DNA of 44,712 nt from NCBI GenBank assembly GCA_002716765.1, contig PBBY01000006.1, forward strand, positions 1 through 44,712, in the 5' to 3' direction. The notes beneath the pieces were generated by a model. That model did not search any database and had not been told where the DNA came from. It saw only the letters and a program-made list of their open reading frames with translations. The translations under genes and the position numbers were made by a program. Positions 31,601 through 40,071 of the stretch are shown here, piece by piece. This stretch comes from Candidatus Magasanikiibacteriota bacterium (GTDB lineage Bacteria > Patescibacteriota > Patescibacteriia > Magasanikbacterales > UBA922). How positions within the stretch are numbered: position 1 is the first letter of the stretch; each line of letters starts with the position of its first letter.

Positions 31601-32815
31601 CCCTGTGGTAGCAATGTTGGGGCATGTCAGCAGGGTGTTGAAACTTGCACCAACGGCCAGTGGGGGGAATGTGTCAACGAAGTTAGTCCTGTCGAAGAAG
31701 CTTGTAATGCGCTAGACGACGACTGTGATGGGCTTACCGATGAGGATTTTACTCTTGGTGAGGTTTGCACGGTCGGACTTGGTATCTGCATTAATTCTGG
31801 TGTAACCCAATGTCGCCAAGATGAGACTGATAGCGAATGCTCTGTCCAACCACTTCCACCACAAAACGAGATCTGTGATGACCTCGATAATGATTGTGAT
31901 GGCATTGTGGATAACAATGTGGTGCCAGAGTGTGAGTGTGATAACGGTAACACACGGCCCTGTGGTAGCAATGTTGGGGCATGTCAGCAGGGTGTTGAGA
32001 CTTGCATCAACGGCCAGTGGGACGGTGAATGTGACGGGGAGATCGTTCCTGTTATTGAAACCTGTAATGGGCTAGACGATAACTGTGATGGGAATACCGA
32101 TGAGAGCTTCAACCTTGGCAACCCCTGTTCTGTTGGACTTGGTATCTGCCAAAGGTCAAGCAACCTCGTTTGCAGTCCTGACCAAAGCGCTTCTGAGTGT
32201 GATATTGAGCCAGGCAACCCGGTTGATGAAGTCTGTGACGATGAACTCGACAATGACTGCGATGGTTTTACTGATGGCGATGATGATGATTGCGGCTGTG
32301 TTCCACAAGCCGAAGTGTGTGATGGGGTTGACAATGACTGCGATGGCATCATAGATAACTTCACCACAACAATCAACGACCACACTATTTGGTGGTGCAG
32401 TGATGAGGTTGAAGTTGGTGGGTTGTTTTATGAAAGAGGTTATGCTGAGATCATGCATAATTTTGCACAAGCGCAAACTTACTGTGCAGAACAAGGAAAA
32501 AGGTTGCCTACAATTAATGAACTCCGTATGATTATCCGCGGTTGCCCACAGACAGAAACGGGAGGGTCATGCCCGGTCACCGACCAAAACCCGAATGGGA
32601 ACCTGAACGAGTGTGGAGGTTGTGCACGAAGAAATGGTGATGCAAATTTTGGACTTTATTTTCAAGCCAACACTTGGGAGCACACTATATATAGAAGTAA
32701 AGCTTTCTCATCTACAGTCACAAATAACGGTAACGTACTAGTGTTAGACATGGCTAGGGGTAGTATAGGGGCCTTAAGAGCAACTGAACGCGAAGTTCAG
32801 ATCTGCGTCCGATAG
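28652..32815 (+). CDS. Cys-rich repeat lipoprotein with MopE-like putative metal-binding motifs and C-terminal DUF1566-like domain
   Basis: Start MKTFFALIIITLVSGC (lipobox) at 28652, preceded by an AGAGGAG ribosome-binding site; 17 copies of the C-[DN]-x-LD-[ND]-[DN]-CDG-x-x-DE type motif; C-terminal AQTYCAEQGKRLPTINELRMIIRGCPQTETGGSCPVTD...VQICVR. Confidence 0.88.
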   Translation: MKTFFALIIITLVSGCKPDINFIDTTLSIKTSCLEQVHKCGKVETNTPLCITFAAAEKEIALTGQLKCENEKCEASILEETHLDVEVAGKDLELNIFLMREPMVDCKGFLKDPTCTGLCFGKLHDLGKELDLRNGEGRCNIEMVETEDEVCSDNIDNNCDGRIDENCVETGTVCPELHATVLTDEACGQNGLRSLVCESGLWREDICIEQESPMLECIPNETENGMCGTTNTGTRNRICEDNGFWGEWSECSFNGECQNEGDIRPVACTQTHGPNSTKQEICLEGVWHTQEECVCTENFITTFTCTNLGMATQVCNEDGTLGNIVCPDECFNGNSMDCYSGQENTLNVGLCLAGTKTCTNGHYGNCVGEELPQPEICDGLDNDCDGNIDEQAINIPNIQCFEGIGACRNAGSYVCQDGNVICNAVASMAQQEICDDDFSDEDCDGLQNEDCQCNPDGFPRPGQNCGIGACQAQGVITCEGGMIMNSCVENESSEEDNNCDLIDNDCDGVLDEDFEPTVTACGIGECRREGNTRCINGEEEDVCVPHLPQREICDGLDNDCDNQVDEDLGLGDVCSVGVGECGNTGTFVCGNNGDVVCNASPREPQVEVCDGLDNDCDRFVDEDSTDMIIGTACDMSEEHVLGECARNRGTYMCTVGGEITCIGGNTPRAEQCNRLDDDCDGNVDEDFPGLGDECFAGLGLCERSGSIECSQDGLTASCTATPRNPLSIEQCGNNQDDDCNGLVDEGEECVCMDGQEVECGSNIGSCLLGTQTCQFGQYGECLGGVQPVDETCNGEDDDCDEAVDEGFNVGNGCNIGQGVCFSEGVVTCEGCNAHIIEPNDEICNGLDDDCDGTVDENPTDPTIGEDCGPELGVCGSDRGSLVCSNAEIICEGGVQPEDEVCNGLDDDCDGDTDELFVLLGTPCSAGVGQCQRNGVYVCSEDGNDTRCNAVAGQPQNETCNRLDDNCDGNVDEIQCNCSNGDTQPCGSNVGACQQGVETCTNGQWGECVNEVSPVEEACNALDDDCDGLTDEDFTLGEVCTVGLGICINSGVTQCRQDETDSECSVQPLPPQNEICDDLDNDCDGIVDNNVVPECECDNGNTRPCGSNVGACQQGVETCINGQWDGECDGEIVPVIETCNGLDDNCDGNTDESFNLGNPCSVGLGICQRSSNLVCSPDQSASECDIEPGNPVDEVCDDELDNDCDGFTDGDDDDCGCVPQAEVCDGVDNDCDGIIDNFTTTINDHTIWWCSDEVEVGGLFYERGYAEIMHNFAQAQTYCAEQGKRLPTINELRMIIRGCPQTETGGSCPVTDQNPNGNLNECGGCARRNGDANFGLYFQANTWEHTIYRSKAFSSTVTNNGNVLVLDMARGSIGALRATEREVQICVR
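31601..31664 (+). repeat. Near-identical internal direct repeat, copy 1
   Basis: CCCTGTGGTAGCAATGTTGGGGCATGTCAGCAGGGTGTTGAAACTTGCACCAACGGCCAGTGGG; 2 mismatches to 31958-32021. Confidence 0.9.
31958..32021 (+). repeat. Near-identical internal direct repeat, copy 2 (357 bp downstream, in frame)
   Basis: CCCTGTGGTAGCAATGTTGGGGCATGTCAGCAGGGTGTTGAGACTTGCATCAACGGCCAGTGGG. Confidence 0.9.
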
Positions 32816-32849
32816 TATCACATTTTACAGCTCTTTAGATTAGGAGGAT

Positions 32850-32882
32850 ACCGTCTTGTAAAATTATGCAAGACGGTTTTTT
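32850..32882 (+). terminator. Intrinsic terminator after the MopE-like gene
   Basis: ACCGTCTTG-loop-CAAGACGGTTTTTT. Confidence 0.85.
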
Positions 32883-32900
32883 AATACAAGAGATATATTT

Positions 32901-34739
32901 TTATTTTTTTAAGAGATTAGTAAAAGACAGGACATTGGCTACACACTCTTCTATAATTGTGTTTTCTGTCTCAAGTAATATATCTGGATTATCTGGTTCC
33001 TCGTATATACTTGTAACTCCGGTAAAATTTTCTAACTCACCAGACCTTGCCTTTTTATAGCGTCCTTTTGGGTCTCGTTTTTCACACACCTCTACCGGCG
33101 TGTTTACATAGATTTCTGTAAAATTATCTATATTTTTTTTCATTTCCTCTCTTTGTTCTTTTATTGGAGAAATAAAACTTGCAACCACAATAACTCCATG
33201 TTTTGCAAGTAATTTAGCAGCATGTCCAGCAATATCTATATTTTTTATTCTATCTTCTTTTGAAAAACCTAAGTGGGCTGTTATGCCGGAACGCAACACA
33301 TCACCATCCAACCTTTCGACTTTGTAACCACACTCTTGCAATCTAGTACATACCGCATTTGCAATAGTACTTTTTCCTGATCCAGAAAGTCCCGTAAACC
33401 ACAAAACACCTCCTTTGTGAGGTTTTGTAATACCAGATTCAATAATATCTTTTTTGCTATTGCAACTATCTGTAAGAGGATTTGTAATTATAGCAGCACC
33501 CACCGTATTGTGTGTTTCTTCATCAATAATAATAGCAGAGCCGGTATGTCTATTTTTTGTATAGTTGTCAAAAAAGACTACGTCTAGAGCTCGCACATGC
33601 ACTCGCCCCATCTCGTTAAAGGGTAATGTATTAGTTTCTTCCCTATGAGCAGTGTCTACATTTATTTTATGCACTATTTCTGTAATAAAACACGGTGTTG
33701 TTTTTGTGCTATGTTTTAATATATACCGTTTATGTTTTTCTAAAGGGATGTTTGCAAACCAGAACATATGCGCTTCAAATGTATTACCCATATGCGGTAT
33801 ATTCTTTTCTCGCACAACCATATCCCCTCTACTTATATCAATGTCCTCAGAAAGTTCCAAAACTACAGATTGAGGATTAAACGCGGATGCAACTTGTTTT
33901 TCACCAATATGTATTGTTTTTATTTTTGTAGTCTTTTTTGAGGGTAAAATCATTACCGACTCCCCTTCTCTAATAGCACCACCTTCAATTTTTCCTGCAT
34001 ATCCTCTAAAATCTTGATTTGGGCGTATAATATATTGCACAGGAAAACGAAAATCTATAAGATTTCTATCTGTCGCAACCTGTACATTTTCCAAATAATC
34101 CACCACTGTTCTTCCTTGATACCAGTCTAATTTTTTTCCACGATCTACAATCATATCTCCTTTTAACGACGATATGGGAATAAATTGCAAATCTTTTATA
34201 TGTAATTTTGCGCAAAAAGACGCACATTCTTCTTTTATTATATTAAATTGCTCCTCGCTGTATCCAATAACATCCATTTTGTTTATAACAACCACCATAT
34301 GAGGAATACCAAGTCTTGATGCAATAAATAAATGACGTTTTGTTTGTGTAAGCAATCCTTTGCGTGCATCAATTAACACCATGGCAATTTGTGCATTTGA
34401 GGCGCCTGTTACCATATTTCTAGTATATTCTTCGTGCCCTGGAACGTCAGCAATAATAAAACGACGGCTCTTTGTAGAAAAATACCTATACGCCACATCT
34501 ATCGTTATTTTTTGCTCTCGCTCTGCATCAAGCCCATCAGTAATAAGCGAAAAGTCTATTTCTCCATCAATACGCTCTTGTTTTTTTAGTGCCTCAACCT
34601 GATCTGTGTACACCTCACCCAAATCATAAAGTAATCTGCCAATAAGTGTAGACTTTCCATCATCAACACTTCCTGCAGTAACCAGTCTTACGAGTTCTTT
34701 TTTATGGAGTGATTCAATAATGTCTTTCATATATGTCAC
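32901..34739 (-). CDS. cysNC: Bifunctional sulfate adenylyltransferase subunit 1 / adenylylsulfate kinase (CysN-CysC fusion)
   Basis: 612 aa; CysN GTPase TAGSVDDGKSTLIGRLLYD, DVPGHEEYTRNMVTGAS, NKMDVIGY; CysC LWFTGLSGSGKSTIANAV, LDGDVLRSGITAHLGFSKEDR, EIYVNTPVEVCEKRDPKGRYKKAR. Confidence 0.93.
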   Translation of the reverse strand: MTYMKDIIESLHKKELVRLVTAGSVDDGKSTLIGRLLYDLGEVYTDQVEALKKQERIDGEIDFSLITDGLDAEREQKITIDVAYRYFSTKSRRFIIADVPGHEEYTRNMVTGASNAQIAMVLIDARKGLLTQTKRHLFIASRLGIPHMVVVINKMDVIGYSEEQFNIIKEECASFCAKLHIKDLQFIPISSLKGDMIVDRGKKLDWYQGRTVVDYLENVQVATDRNLIDFRFPVQYIIRPNQDFRGYAGKIEGGAIREGESVMILPSKKTTKIKTIHIGEKQVASAFNPQSVVLELSEDIDISRGDMVVREKNIPHMGNTFEAHMFWFANIPLEKHKRYILKHSTKTTPCFITEIVHKINVDTAHREETNTLPFNEMGRVHVRALDVVFFDNYTKNRHTGSAIIIDEETHNTVGAAIITNPLTDSCNSKKDIIESGITKPHKGGVLWFTGLSGSGKSTIANAVCTRLQECGYKVERLDGDVLRSGITAHLGFSKEDRIKNIDIAGHAAKLLAKHGVIVVASFISPIKEQREEMKKNIDNFTEIYVNTPVEVCEKRDPKGRYKKARSGELENFTGVTSIYEEPDNPDILLETENTIIEECVANVLSFTNLLKK

Positions 34740-34741
34740 AA

Positions 34742-35650
34742 TTAAAAATACCCTTCTTTTTTCTTTTTTTCCATAGAGGACTCACCTTCATAGTCAATCG
34801 CACGATTTACGCGCTCGGATTGTGCGGCTTCAAACACCTCTTTTACAATATCTTCTACCGTTGTTGCACGAGACTCAACCACACCGGTAGATGGTGCACA
34901 ACCCAATGTTCTATACCTACACCATATGTTTTTTACCTCTTCACCTTCTTTTGGTTGTGTAAATTCATCTACGCGAACTGTTATACCATTTCTATTTACA
35001 ACCTCACGTTCACAAGCAAAATATAATGGGACAATATCTATATTTTCTTTTAAGATGTATAACCAAATATCTAACTCTGTCCAATTTGACAATGGAAATA
35101 TTCTCATTGATTGCTCTTTTTTCATGAATGTATTGTACAAATGCCATAATTCTGGTCTTTGGTTTTTTGGGTTCCACGTATTCCCTTTATCACGCAAGGA
35201 AAATACCCGCTCTTTTGCCCGAGACTTTTCTTCGTCTCTTCTTGCCCCACCAAAAGCTGCCGTAAAACCACCCTCTTCTAGCCCATCAAGCAGTGGTTTT
35301 GTTTTTTTGTGATAAATATAATACTCTGTATGCGCATCTTTTGCGCCAAGTTTTTTTGCTTCTACTGATTCATTTTTTTCTACTATCAGTTTGGTACCGA
35401 GTGTTTTTGCTGTATTGTCTCGAAATGTAATCATTTCCGGGAACTTAAATCCCGTATCTACATGTAATAAAGGAAAAGGAATTTTTCCTGGAAGAAAAGC
35501 TTTTTTTGCCAAATGCAATAAAACAGAGGAATCTTTTCCTATTGAATATAACATAACAGGGTTACTACACGTAGCAACCGCTTCTCGAAATATATGTATA
35601 CTTTCTGCCTCTAGTTGTTCTAGGCATTGTACTGTGTAATCTATTTTCAT
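34742..35650 (-). CDS. cysD: Sulfate adenylyltransferase subunit 2
   Basis: 302 aa; [76 protein letters not shown]. Confidence 0.94.
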   Translation of the reverse strand: MKIDYTVQCLEQLEAESIHIFREAVATCSNPVMLYSIGKDSSVLLHLAKKAFLPGKIPFPLLHVDTGFKFPEMITFRDNTAKTLGTKLIVEKNESVEAKKLGAKDAHTEYYIYHKKTKPLLDGLEEGGFTAAFGGARRDEEKSRAKERVFSLRDKGNTWNPKNQRPELWHLYNTFMKKEQSMRIFPLSNWTELDIWLYILKENIDIVPLYFACEREVVNRNGITVRVDEFTQPKEGEEVKNIWCRYRTLGCAPSTGVVESRATTVEDIVKEVFEAAQSERVNRAIDYEGESSMEKKKKEGYF

Positions 35651-35656
35651 ATATAC

Positions 35657-36325
35657 CTAACTAAAATGTAAACCACACTCTTTTCTCTGACTATTAGAGT
35701 CAGAAAACCTACCCGATCTTTCTCCAAGAGTACCGTCTACACCTTTTTTTGTACATGGCTCGCACCCAAGTGACGGATACCCTTCTTTGTAAAGAGGGTG
35801 ATAACTTAGGTTGTTTGTATTAATATACTCCCAAATATCATCCACCGTCCAGAATGCTAGTGGGTGAATTTTAACAATACTCTCACTTTTTTCAATCACA
35901 GGTATGTCTTTGCGTGTTTCACTCTCATCTCGACGTAAACCCGTAATCCATGCGTCATGTTTGTTAATAACAGGGGTAATCGCCGGCTTTTTCATTGCAC
36001 AACACTTATATTGTCCATTTTTTATAAACTCAGAACCAAAAACAGTATTCACCTTTTCTATATCCACTTCTGTTGGCCTAAGCCAAGAAAAATTCATACC
36101 AGTCTCTACCAATAACCCTTCAGAGAACTTAAGAGTTTCAGAAAATTCATATGTTGTGTCGATTCCGTAAAAAGATACTTCTGGATTAACCTGCATAACC
36201 AAATCAACCAATACTCGTGAATCTTTACCAAACGAGCACGTAGCAAAAATATTTGGATATTTTAATAGGGCGAACTCTATAATGAGTTTTGTTAGTTCAG
36301 TTTTTTCTTTTATAGTCATAGCCAT
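35657..36325 (-). CDS. cysH: Sulfonucleotide reductase (CysH family, APS reductase type with 4Fe-4S cysteine pattern)
   Basis: 222 aa; SFGKDSRVLVDLVMQ, YKCCAMKKPAITPVINKHDAWITGLRRDES, LGCEPCT, C-terminal KECGLH. Confidence 0.9.
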   Translation of the reverse strand: MAMTIKEKTELTKLIIEFALLKYPNIFATCSFGKDSRVLVDLVMQVNPEVSFYGIDTTYEFSETLKFSEGLLVETGMNFSWLRPTEVDIEKVNTVFGSEFIKNGQYKCCAMKKPAITPVINKHDAWITGLRRDESETRKDIPVIEKSESIVKIHPLAFWTVDDIWEYINTNNLSYHPLYKEGYPSLGCEPCTKKGVDGTLGERSGRFSDSNSQRKECGLHFS

Positions 36326-36336
36326 CTATCAAAAAA

Positions 36337-37098
36337 TTAATCGTGATATACCTTATCATCTCTTACTGAATCCACATACCCCTCATTCCTCTCAAACTTA
36401 CTATTGATTAATAACATATCATTGTCATTCTTTAAGATATCTACAACTGTAGCCATATTGTAGCGCAAAATACTGGTTTTGTCTATGTACTCCAAAATGG
36501 TTTTTATTAGGAGTAAATCTTCTTTTGTGTCTAGTGTAATCCTGTATTGTGACAAATCCTCATCATTTTCAACATTTTTCATACGAAAAATATGTGGATT
36601 TTTCCAGATATACGGGGTGACATGCTCTCTTTCTGAGGCAAGTTTTGCCTCCTGCCACGCTTTTTCTAAGGATGAAAAGGAGAAAACCTCAACATCTAAT
36701 CCATCTGGGAATGTGGGGGGGTGTATATTTGAGACATAATCAGATTCAGATGTAAATTCAGAAATTACCCTGTCTATAGTCTCCGGATCATGCAATGGAC
36801 AATCTCCTGTAATTCTTACGATGGTATCGGTATTGGCTTTTTTTGCCGCCCTGTAATACCGATCCAAAACATCTTTTTCGCTTCCACGATAACAATTAAC
36901 ACTATTATCTTTTGCCCAATTATACAAAACATCGTCCAAATCATTTTCTGTTGTAGCAATCCAAATATTATCGACGTTTTTACACAAACGGACTCTATCT
37001 ACGACATGTGCAATAACAGGTTTTCCCAACAAATCCTTCATCATTTTTCCAGGTAACCGTGTCGCGCCCATTCTTGCTTGTATTATTACTGTAACCAT
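36337..37098 (-). CDS. SpsF-like cytidylyltransferase (CMP-sugar synthetase family)
   Basis: 253 aa; VTVIIQARMGATRLPGKMMKDLLGKPVIAHVVDRV, RGSEKDVLDRYYRAAK, IVRITGDCPLHDPETID. Confidence 0.9.
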   Translation of the reverse strand: MVTVIIQARMGATRLPGKMMKDLLGKPVIAHVVDRVRLCKNVDNIWIATTENDLDDVLYNWAKDNSVNCYRGSEKDVLDRYYRAAKKANTDTIVRITGDCPLHDPETIDRVISEFTSESDYVSNIHPPTFPDGLDVEVFSFSSLEKAWQEAKLASEREHVTPYIWKNPHIFRMKNVENDEDLSQYRITLDTKEDLLLIKTILEYIDKTSILRYNMATVVDILKNDNDMLLINSKFERNEGYVDSVRDDKVYHD

Positions 37099-37104
37099 AT
37101 ATAG

Positions 37105-38424
37105 TTATGTTAATCGCTTAAACCCGGTATGGGCAACAGGTCCATCTAGCAAATCTAACACGGTATTAGTTTCAATCGCCTTTTTTATAATCTTAAACAC
37201 TTCATCGACTGTTTCAAGATATTTCTTCACATGCTCTTCTTTGTGGGCAAAAGAAACATACACAGCAGAAGAAGCTAAAATTCCTCTTTTTAACATTTCT
37301 TGCGTAAATAATGTTCGTATTTCTTGTGCATTATCGTAATTAAAACTAAACATAACCAATTCTGGCGGTCCTTTAACTGTAATAGCAATTCCATGCTTGT
37401 TTGCAAGGTTTTCCCAGCCTTCCCAAATATGTTTTCCCATTTTTTCTAAATGCTCCGGAACATTATTTTCTTGCATCTTCTTAATTGTCGCTAAAGCGGC
37501 AACCGGACCAATTCGTTCGGTCCAATACGTACTACTTATAAAAGAAGACTGAGACGCGTCTTTCAAGTTTTCTCTTCCAATAATTGCTGCCATAGGAAAA
37601 CCATTACTTATTCCTTTGGCAAAAACGGCAATATCTGGATTAACATTATATATTTTGTGAATTCCACCAATACATTTACGAAAGCCTGAAGTTACTTCAT
37701 CAAAAACAAGTATTGCGCCAATTCTGTCTGCAATCTCTCTTACTTTTTGTAAAAAATTATCTTCTGGTTCATTATGCCGAACAACTTCCATAACAATAAC
37801 ACCAACGTCATTATTTTGGGTTATTTTTTCTAGTTGTTCTATCTTATTATATTCAAAAGGCAATGCTGATTCATGCAGGCCACGAGCCACACCTTTTGGT
37901 TCTAAACCAGGAATTAGGTGACCGTCTAAATTACTATTTTCTGCTAGATTACTCGCCAAATACCAGTCATGCCATCCATGATACCCACAAAAAGCTACTT
38001 TTTCTTTTCCTGAGGCGGCTCTGGCTATTCTAATGGCCACAGTCAATGCTTCGCCCCCGGTTCTAGCATAACGAACCATTCCTGCCCAAGGATGAAGGTC
38101 TAATAATACATGAGCTAGCTCAACCTCCTCTGGACAATTTAGTGTTGTCATAGAACCTCTATCAACCGCATCTTTTACCGCGTTGTTTACATCTTCATCC
38201 GCATAGCCTAAAATACATGAGCCAATTCCCATATATGACATATCCAAATACGTATTTCCATCCAAATCTGTAACTTCTGCACCTTTTGCATCGGTATAAT
38301 ATGCTGGCCATTGATCTGGGAGAAACATTTCTGCGCGTTTCGTTAGTAACTGAGAGCCTCCTGGCAAAATCTTTTTTGCTTTTTTCCAAAGCGCTAATGT
38401 TTTTTCTGGTTTTTCGTAGTTCAT
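37105..38424 (-). CDS. Class III PLP aminotransferase (glutamate-1-semialdehyde aminomutase-like)
   Basis: 439 aa; ILPGGSQLLTKRAE, ARTGGEALTVAIRIARAASGKEKVAFCGYHGWHD, VFDEVTSGFRK, IAVFAKGISNGFPMAAIIG (PLP Lys). Confidence 0.88.
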   Translation of the reverse strand: MNYEKPEKTLALWKKAKKILPGGSQLLTKRAEMFLPDQWPAYYTDAKGAEVTDLDGNTYLDMSYMGIGSCILGYADEDVNNAVKDAVDRGSMTTLNCPEEVELAHVLLDLHPWAGMVRYARTGGEALTVAIRIARAASGKEKVAFCGYHGWHDWYLASNLAENSNLDGHLIPGLEPKGVARGLHESALPFEYNKIEQLEKITQNNDVGVIVMEVVRHNEPEDNFLQKVREIADRIGAILVFDEVTSGFRKCIGGIHKIYNVNPDIAVFAKGISNGFPMAAIIGRENLKDASQSSFISSTYWTERIGPVAALATIKKMQENNVPEHLEKMGKHIWEGWENLANKHGIAITVKGPPELVMFSFNYDNAQEIRTLFTQEMLKRGILASSAVYVSFAHKEEHVKKYLETVDEVFKIIKKAIETNTVLDLLDGPVAHTGFKRLT

Positions 38425-38429
38425 AGCAT

Positions 38430-39437
38430 TTAATCAAATAAAATAAACTTATGCTCTTTTGATGACTCTTTTGCTGCACAAATTAATTGTAGCACTTTTG
38501 CACCTGACTCAACCGAACTTATGGTGTTGTTTCGATTTTTAACACTTTCTAAAAAATGTACTGTTTGTTCTACATACATAGTGTTTATATCATAATTTTC
38601 GTCGAGTAAAAATTCTTGCTCTTCTTTATCTTTTTCTAAAAGGACAACTTTTTTTTCATTGGCGCTCCATAAAATGGAACCATTTTCACCAAAGAACTCA
38701 AAATTTCTTCTATAAAATCTTTGTAGATAATCAAGGTGTATTTCCCCAATCGCTCCATTTTTAAATTGCAAAATAATCTCAGCCACATCTTCTGTATCTA
38801 TTTCCAAGTCACTCACTTGACCCGCAAAACATGCTAATTTATTTACTCCTCCTAAAAACCATGTTAAATAATCAAACTCATGCGAGTCAAGTAAAATACC
38901 ACCACCTAATTTTTTGTTCGCACTATACCCTTTGCGATAATCTTCCCACGGATGCCAATCTGGTAAATATTGACCAAACTGGCAACGAGCTGATAATATT
39001 TTTCCGATTGAACCACCATCTATTAACTCTTTCATCTTTTGAAAAGAAGGGTAAAACTTCCAATTACTCCCCACCATTGTAATAAGATTTTTTTCTTGCG
39101 TTATTTGTAACAATGTATCAATATTATCCAAACTATGAGATACTGGTTTTTCAATAAATAAATCACACCCCTTCTGCGCACAAAACAAGGCTTGTTCAAT
39201 ATGAAAAATTGATGGACTACAAATAAAAGCTATAGTGAACTCTTTTTCTGCAAACGCTTCTTCCAAAGACCTAAACGTGTTAATATTATACTCTTGCTCA
39301 ATCTCTTTTTGAGCTCTTTCTTTGTTTGGTTCAACAACAAACACATTCTTTTCTCCAAGAGATAAAAGATTTCGTAAATGTCTTTTGCCAATCGACCCTC
39401 CACCAACTACTAAAATTGTGTGTTGATTATTTTTCAT
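38430..39437 (-). CDS. Gfo/Idh/MocA family oxidoreductase
   Basis: 335 aa; TILVVGGGSIGKRHLRNL, AFICSPSIFHIEQALFCAQKGCDLFIEKPVSHSL, GGGILLDSHEFDYLTW. Confidence 0.9.
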   Translation of the reverse strand: MKNNQHTILVVGGGSIGKRHLRNLLSLGEKNVFVVEPNKERAQKEIEQEYNINTFRSLEEAFAEKEFTIAFICSPSIFHIEQALFCAQKGCDLFIEKPVSHSLDNIDTLLQITQEKNLITMVGSNWKFYPSFQKMKELIDGGSIGKILSARCQFGQYLPDWHPWEDYRKGYSANKKLGGGILLDSHEFDYLTWFLGGVNKLACFAGQVSDLEIDTEDVAEIILQFKNGAIGEIHLDYLQRFYRRNFEFFGENGSILWSANEKKVVLLEKDKEEQEFLLDENYDINTMYVEQTVHFLESVKNRNNTISSVESGAKVLQLICAAKESSKEHKFILFD

Positions 39438-40071
39438 TTGATTTTTCTATTTTTACTATATATCTATAACCCTTATGGTCAAAAAATGCTGGATACTTCT
39501 CATTATCTACAACTCGTAATAAATTAAATTGCTCTTTGATTGATTTTTCAATATCAAGCTCACTATCTTTTGGTCTACGCCGATCATAAAAAGTTTCTTC
39601 TCCCTGTTGCGAAGTTGCAGTGATTGACTCATACTGATCAATAAACTGTTTTACCAACTTCACAGTTTCTTTTCCTTGCATATCCTTCAGTTCATCATTT
39701 AATTCATGCCCTTCAAATTTCATTTCTGATTGTAAATAAATATCTCCACTATCAACCCCGACTTCTGCTTCAAACAAAGTTATAGGAATAATACTCTTTC
39801 CTCCTAAAATTTGCCAAGTAAGTGGTGACCACCCCTTTCCTTGTGGTAGCGCGCTTTCATGTATCACAAGATTGTGTTTATTTCTTTTTAACACAGACTC
39901 TTTTACTAATTGTATGCATCCCAAAAAAAATGCACAATCCCCCTCTCTTATATCGTTTGTTCTACGCACAAAATGGATGGTGTGTTCACCGTCTGCTTTA
40001 AGTTCTTCTATCAATGTGTCCACATAGGGAAGAATCCAGCTATTATTATCCACTAGGAATGTAATAATCAT
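39427..40071 (-). CDS. Formyltransferase-family protein (sugar N-formyltransferase-like)
   Basis: 214 aa; NLVIHESALPQGKGWSPLTWQILGGKSIIPITLFEAEVGVDSGDIYLQ; H..LP..G..P and D-x-GD formyltransferase pattern. Confidence 0.75.
   Translation of the reverse strand: MIITFLVDNNSWILPYVDTLIEELKADGEHTIHFVRRTNDIREGDCAFFLGCIQLVKESVLKRNKHNLVIHESALPQGKGWSPLTWQILGGKSIIPITLFEAEVGVDSGDIYLQSEMKFEGHELNDELKDMQGKETVKLVKQFIDQYESITATSQQGEETFYDRRRPKDSELDIEKSIKEQFNLLRVVDNEKYPAFFDHKGYRYIVKIEKSNEK

Noticed and set aside
29853-32385. Other overlapping ORFs in both strands within the MopE-like gene
   Set aside because: Frame-shadow ORFs of repeat DNA, none with start signals or family motifs.
28652-32815. CRISPR-like array or DNA-level tandem repeat
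   Set aside because: Repeats are protein-level motifs with variable spacing and divergent nucleotides; only one near-identical 64-bp pair exists, and no cas genes are present.
32365-32815. Active diversity-generating retroelement target
   Set aside because: No reverse transcriptase or template repeat seen in the window. Kept only as a check under the lectin-like finding.
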